Shown: piece after piece, positions 21,366-23,608 of the stretch
Numbering within the stretch: position 1 is the stretch's first letter
Layout of the letters: each line of letters opens with the position of its first letter
DNA from: JBBQVS01 sp038211295
GTDB lineage: Bacteria; Chloroflexota; Ktedonobacteria; Ktedonobacterales; Ktedonobacteraceae
NCBI GenBank assembly: GCA_038211295.1
Contig: JBBQVS010000064.1
Coordinates: 1 to 23,608, forward strand
Length of the DNA: 23,608 nt
Direction of reading: 5' to 3'
The notes under the pieces: generated by a model
Told to the model about the DNA's origin: nothing
The model's database searches: none
The model's input: the letters and a program-made list of their open reading frames with translations, nothing else
Made by a program: the position numbers and the translations under genes

Positions 21366-22307
21366 CTATCTTCCAGTGCGTTTTAGCGAAATGACGACGC
21401 GCCGTTCTTCTCCCTCGCCAATGCTCTCCGTCCCGATATCTTTGCTGTCTGCGAGTGCCATGTGAACAATGCGCCGCTCATTTGGTGGCATTGCTTCCAG
21501 TGCCACTGCCCGTCGGTAGTTGCGTACCTGTTGAGCCACGCGCAGGGCAAGCGAACGAAGGTTCTCTTCGCGGCGTTCGCGGTAATTCTCCGCGTCAATC
21601 GTGATACGCATTCGATGCTTTGTGCGATGCCCGACAATCAGGCTCACCAGTAGTTGAAGAGCCGCCAGCGTCTCGCCACGTCGTCCAATCAGCAGGCCGA
21701 GGTTCTCGTTGATGCCGTGAATGTTCAGCGCGAGCGGATTTGCTGAGCGCACCTGTACCGTCGCGTGAATATTCATGTAGCGTAAAATATGTTGTAAGAC
21801 ATCAACGGTGACTTCGACATCCTCGCGTGATGGCGTCTCCACCTCTTGCATCTCGCCCTCTGCCGCGCTCACATCACCAAATTCAGCGATGTTGGACAAA
21901 GGGTCAGAGGCCGCGAGAAATGGGGCAGGCTCTTCTTCAACCTCTTCGTCTGTTTCGTCATCATCCCCGAACTCTTCGCCTTCTTCGTCGTCCTCAAATT
22001 CTTCGTCCTCATCGTACAGTTCTTCTTCGGCGATAGCCTCGTCAGGATTTTCAGGGCCAAGGATAGCATCCGCCATTTCGGGTGTAATGATTGCGCTACT
22101 GGTAGTTACACGCGCAACAAATGGAGCCGCATAGACAGTCACGCGCACGTGTGCCTCCTTGCTGCCCAGACCGAACGTTCCGCGACTTGGCTCTTGTAGC
22201 ACGACAATCTCGACATCTTCGCGTCGTTTCCCCAGGCGCATCAATGCTTGCTGCACCGCCTCGTCAACACTCTTGCCACTAGCCTCTATGCTTTCCACGG
22301 CTTTCAT
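21366..22307 (-). CDS. jag: Jag/KhpB RNA-binding protein (Jag_N, KH, R3H)
   Basis: Jag/KhpB binds RNA, in some species as a partner of KhpA, and affects cell division and elongation; its gene is typically next to yidC. The 313-residue protein has a Jag_N domain (about 1-60, SIEASGKSVDEAVQQAL), an acidic linker (about 89-127, almost all Glu and Asp), a KH domain with the GRRG loop (208-211, LIGRRGETLAALQ) and an R3H domain with R-x3-H at 278-282 (NERRIVHMAL). The linker is long for the family. GGGAGG stands only 1 base before the ATG at 22307, while GTG codon 4 (22298) has a 10-base spacing, so translation may start at either. The stop is 1 base from the next ATG. Confidence 0.93.
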   Translation of the reverse strand: MKAVESIEASGKSVDEAVQQALMRLGKRREDVEIVVLQEPSRGTFGLGSKEAHVRVTVYAAPFVARVTTSSAIITPEMADAILGPENPDEAIAEEELYDEDEEFEDDEEGEEFGDDDETDEEVEEEPAPFLAASDPLSNIAEFGDVSAAEGEMQEVETPSREDVEVTVDVLQHILRYMNIHATVQVRSANPLALNIHGINENLGLLIGRRGETLAALQLLVSLIVGHRTKHRMRITIDAENYRERREENLRSLALRVAQQVRNYRRAVALEAMPPNERRIVHMALADSKDIGTESIGEGEERRVVISLKRTGR

Positions 22308-22334
22308 GCCTCCCTTTATGTCTTCGTTTGAGAT

Positions 22335-22360
22335 GAGAGGCTACATCGGGGTAGCCTCTC
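22335..22360 (-). promoter_or_regulatory. Hairpin between yidC and jag
   Basis: GAGAGGCTAC (22335-22344) and GTAGCCTCTC (22351-22360) form a perfect 10-bp stem with a 6-base loop, about 30 bases before the jag start. There is no T run, so it is more likely an mRNA processing or stability element, or an attenuator, than a full terminator. Confidence 0.5.
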
Positions 22361-22410
22361 GACTGCTGAAACGCGCTGGTTGCCTAGCGTCTCGTTCAGG
22401 AAGTATACCA

Positions 22411-23472
22411 CTAACGACGCGAAACATTCCTTTTTTGAACATTGTTGCTACTTCTGCGTCGCGCAGAAGCAGGTCGCCGGCGGGCCGGAACGGAGCCATT
22501 GACGCGGAGCTGACTTCCTATCGGCCCGTCGCCGTCGCTGTTTCCCTCGATACTGCCTTCGACAACATCGCCGGTAACATTGTTAGCGAGTCGCGCCTGT
22601 CTGTTCGCAATCATCTTATCAGTGTTGAACAGGCCCGGCTTCTCTTTTGTGAAGTCACGCTCAAGCGTTGGCATAGCGGCCTTGCTCACAAGTCTAGGCG
22701 TAGTCAGGAGACCGCCCCAGCCTGTAACGAAGTATTGCTGTACCGCCTGAAAGATAGAGGAGACTGTCCAGTAGATCGCGAGACCTGCGGGAAATGTCCA
22801 GCCGAAGTAGACCGTTACCAGTGGCATGATGTACTGCATCATCTTCATTGATTGCTGTGTTGGGTCTGGTGCGCCAGAGGTTACGGCAGCCGTCTTAGGT
22901 TGCGACATACGCAGCTGCACAAACGTTGCAAGGCCAGCCAGAATAGGCAAAACATGTGTTGGGTCGGGGTGGCTCAAAGAGAAGTGCCATGCCGGACTGA
23001 TGAAGGTAAACCAGTTGAGGTCGATATTTGGCACACGTGTGAGGTGTGGTAGAAACGGGTAGATAAGGTGGTTGACCTCATCCAGCAACTTCTGGCCCGA
23101 TCCAGTAAACCGAAGGATGGTATTGAACGCATTGAACATGCCATACAACACAGGCAACTGAATCAGGAGTGGCAAGCAGCCGGCGACAGGGTTAACACCG
23201 TACTCTTTGTAGAGTGCCTGCATCGCCAGGGCCTGGGCCTGCTGGTCTTTCGCGTATTTCTTGCGAACTTCCGCCATCTGGGGTTGCAGTGCCTGCGACG
23301 CCTTCATAGATTTGAGTTGCTGAAGCGTCAACGGGAAAAGAATAAGTTTGATGACAATTGTCAAAACAATAATAGCAAGTCCGAAGTCTCCAAAGAGTTC
23401 ATACAACAGCATCAGGCCATTGAGAATTGGAAATGTAAGGACGAGATTGAATAAGTATCCTAACTGACCCAC
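22411..23472 (-). CDS. yidC: YidC/Oxa1 family membrane protein insertase
   Basis: YidC inserts membrane proteins, alone or with SecYEG. The 353-residue protein has the five-helix core: a first core helix around residues 28-50 (FGLAIIVLTIVIKLILFPLTL), the cytosolic helical hairpin C1 (LKSMKASQALQPQMAEVRKK), then NPVAGCLPLLIQLPVLYGMFNAF and, after a loop, MMQYIMPLVTVYFGWTFPAGLAIYWTVSSIF. There is no large periplasmic domain, as in Gram-positive YidC. The groove Arg typical of the first core helix appears as Lys42. The C-terminal 90 residues are hydrophilic and end in a very basic tail (RRRPASARRRSS), likely to bind ribosomes. The start is GTG 23472, with AGGAAA upstream. It lies 22 bases from yidD. 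Confidence 0.95.
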   Translation of the reverse strand: MGQLGYLFNLVLTFPILNGLMLLYELFGDFGLAIIVLTIVIKLILFPLTLQQLKSMKASQALQPQMAEVRKKYAKDQQAQALAMQALYKEYGVNPVAGCLPLLIQLPVLYGMFNAFNTILRFTGSGQKLLDEVNHLIYPFLPHLTRVPNIDLNWFTFISPAWHFSLSHPDPTHVLPILAGLATFVQLRMSQPKTAAVTSGAPDPTQQSMKMMQYIMPLVTVYFGWTFPAGLAIYWTVSSIFQAVQQYFVTGWGGLLTTPRLVSKAAMPTLERDFTKEKPGLFNTDKMIANRQARLANNVTGDVVEGSIEGNSDGDGPIGSQLRVNGSVPARRRPASARRRSSNNVQKRNVSRR

Positions 23473-23495
23473 GAGTATTTCCTGCCTTCCCCGAT

Positions 23496-23608
23496 CTAGT
23501 TCCCCAGGCGTTCTGGGACGGGATCGTAGAGATCACCATGATAGAATGGTTGACAACGCCCAATGCGTCTTACTGTCATCCAGCCTCCACGGACAAATCC
23601 AAAACGTT
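23496..23608 (-). CDS. yidD: YidD membrane insertion factor, C-terminal part only
   Basis: The minus strand from the window edge reads 36 residues to a TAG: RFGFVRGGWMTVRRIGRCQP, then FYHGDLYDPVPERLGN. This matches the YidD end, where the family has GxWLxxKRIxRCxPxHPGGxDPVP. The conserved RC-x-P and YDPVP are present. YidD is a small membrane-associated protein that helps YidC-dependent insertion. The rest of the gene lies beyond the edge, where rnpA and rpmH are expected by the usual gene order. Confidence 0.85.
   Translation of the reverse strand, partial: RFGFVRGGWMTVRRIGRCQPFYHGDLYDPVPERLGN

Noticed and set aside
21808..22134. Serine-rich plus-strand frame
   Set aside because: It is the antisense of the Glu/Asp-rich linker of jag; the composition is explained by that.
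1..23608. tRNA or rRNA genes
   Set aside because: Gaps between genes were read on both strands and no cloverleaf or rRNA-like sequence was recognised; a tRNAscan run would settle it.

Overview
The window looks like chromosomal DNA of a Gram-positive-type (monoderm) bacterium of moderate GC, most likely a member of the Chloroflexota class Ktedonobacteria. This placement is inference from gene content: a short YidC without a large periplasmic domain, two lipobox lipoproteins, a secreted sedolisin, a DUF2382 stress protein, a PAS/PAS histidine kinase without transmembrane segments, and many regulators. No rRNA gene is present to confirm it. About 20 protein genes are supported. Both ends are cut: a tRNA-guanine transglycosylase-like gene on the left and yidD on the right. 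No tRNA, rRNA, CRISPR array, transposase or phage gene was found.

Layout. Bases 1-667 hold the C-terminal part of a TGT-family enzyme. Bases 724-4268 (minus) hold a DUF2382 stress protein and a coupled lipoprotein pair, a GH3 hydrolase with a PQQ-type beta-propeller (4-base overlap). Bases 4456-6869 (plus) hold a TetR repressor and a 14-TM EmrB/QacA-type exporter; matching palindromes precede both genes and are probably the repressor's operators. Bases 6944-11844 (minus) hold a YqeY-like protein, a secreted sedolisin protease and a histidine kinase. Bases 12018-14304 (plus) hold a UPF0114 membrane protein and delta-1-pyrroline-5-carboxylate dehydrogenase. Bases 14623-17127 (minus) hold a type I pullulanase. 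Bases 17358-18293 (plus) hold a metallo-beta-lactamase-fold hydrolase. Divergent promoters at 18803-18880 serve a small membrane protein (minus) and a MarR-HlyD pair (plus). Bases 20420-23608 (minus) hold the conserved, usually origin-proximal series yidD-yidC-jag, extended by a PfkB-family sugar kinase.

The most unusual material is intergenic. All five convergent gene junctions hold long inverted-repeat DNA. Three have perfect stems of 22-24 bp (644-715, 6887-6939, 18296-18367). The other two (14459-14577 and 20201-20303) hold copies of one compound element: two hairpins in inverted orientation, each preceded by GTATAGTAG, around a central hairpin. This is the architecture of REP/REPIN elements. 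Both copies are flanked by degenerate tandem arrays. A second unusual region is the GH3/tetR divergent promoter pair, whose -10 and spacer sequences are near-identical inverted copies (21 of 23 positions).

Several starts are moved downstream of the longest reading frame because a consensus promoter or Shine-Dalgarno lies inside the frame. The clearest case is marR, where a perfect TTGACA-N17-TATAAT promoter and an AAGGAGG site place the start at a TTG codon at 18911.
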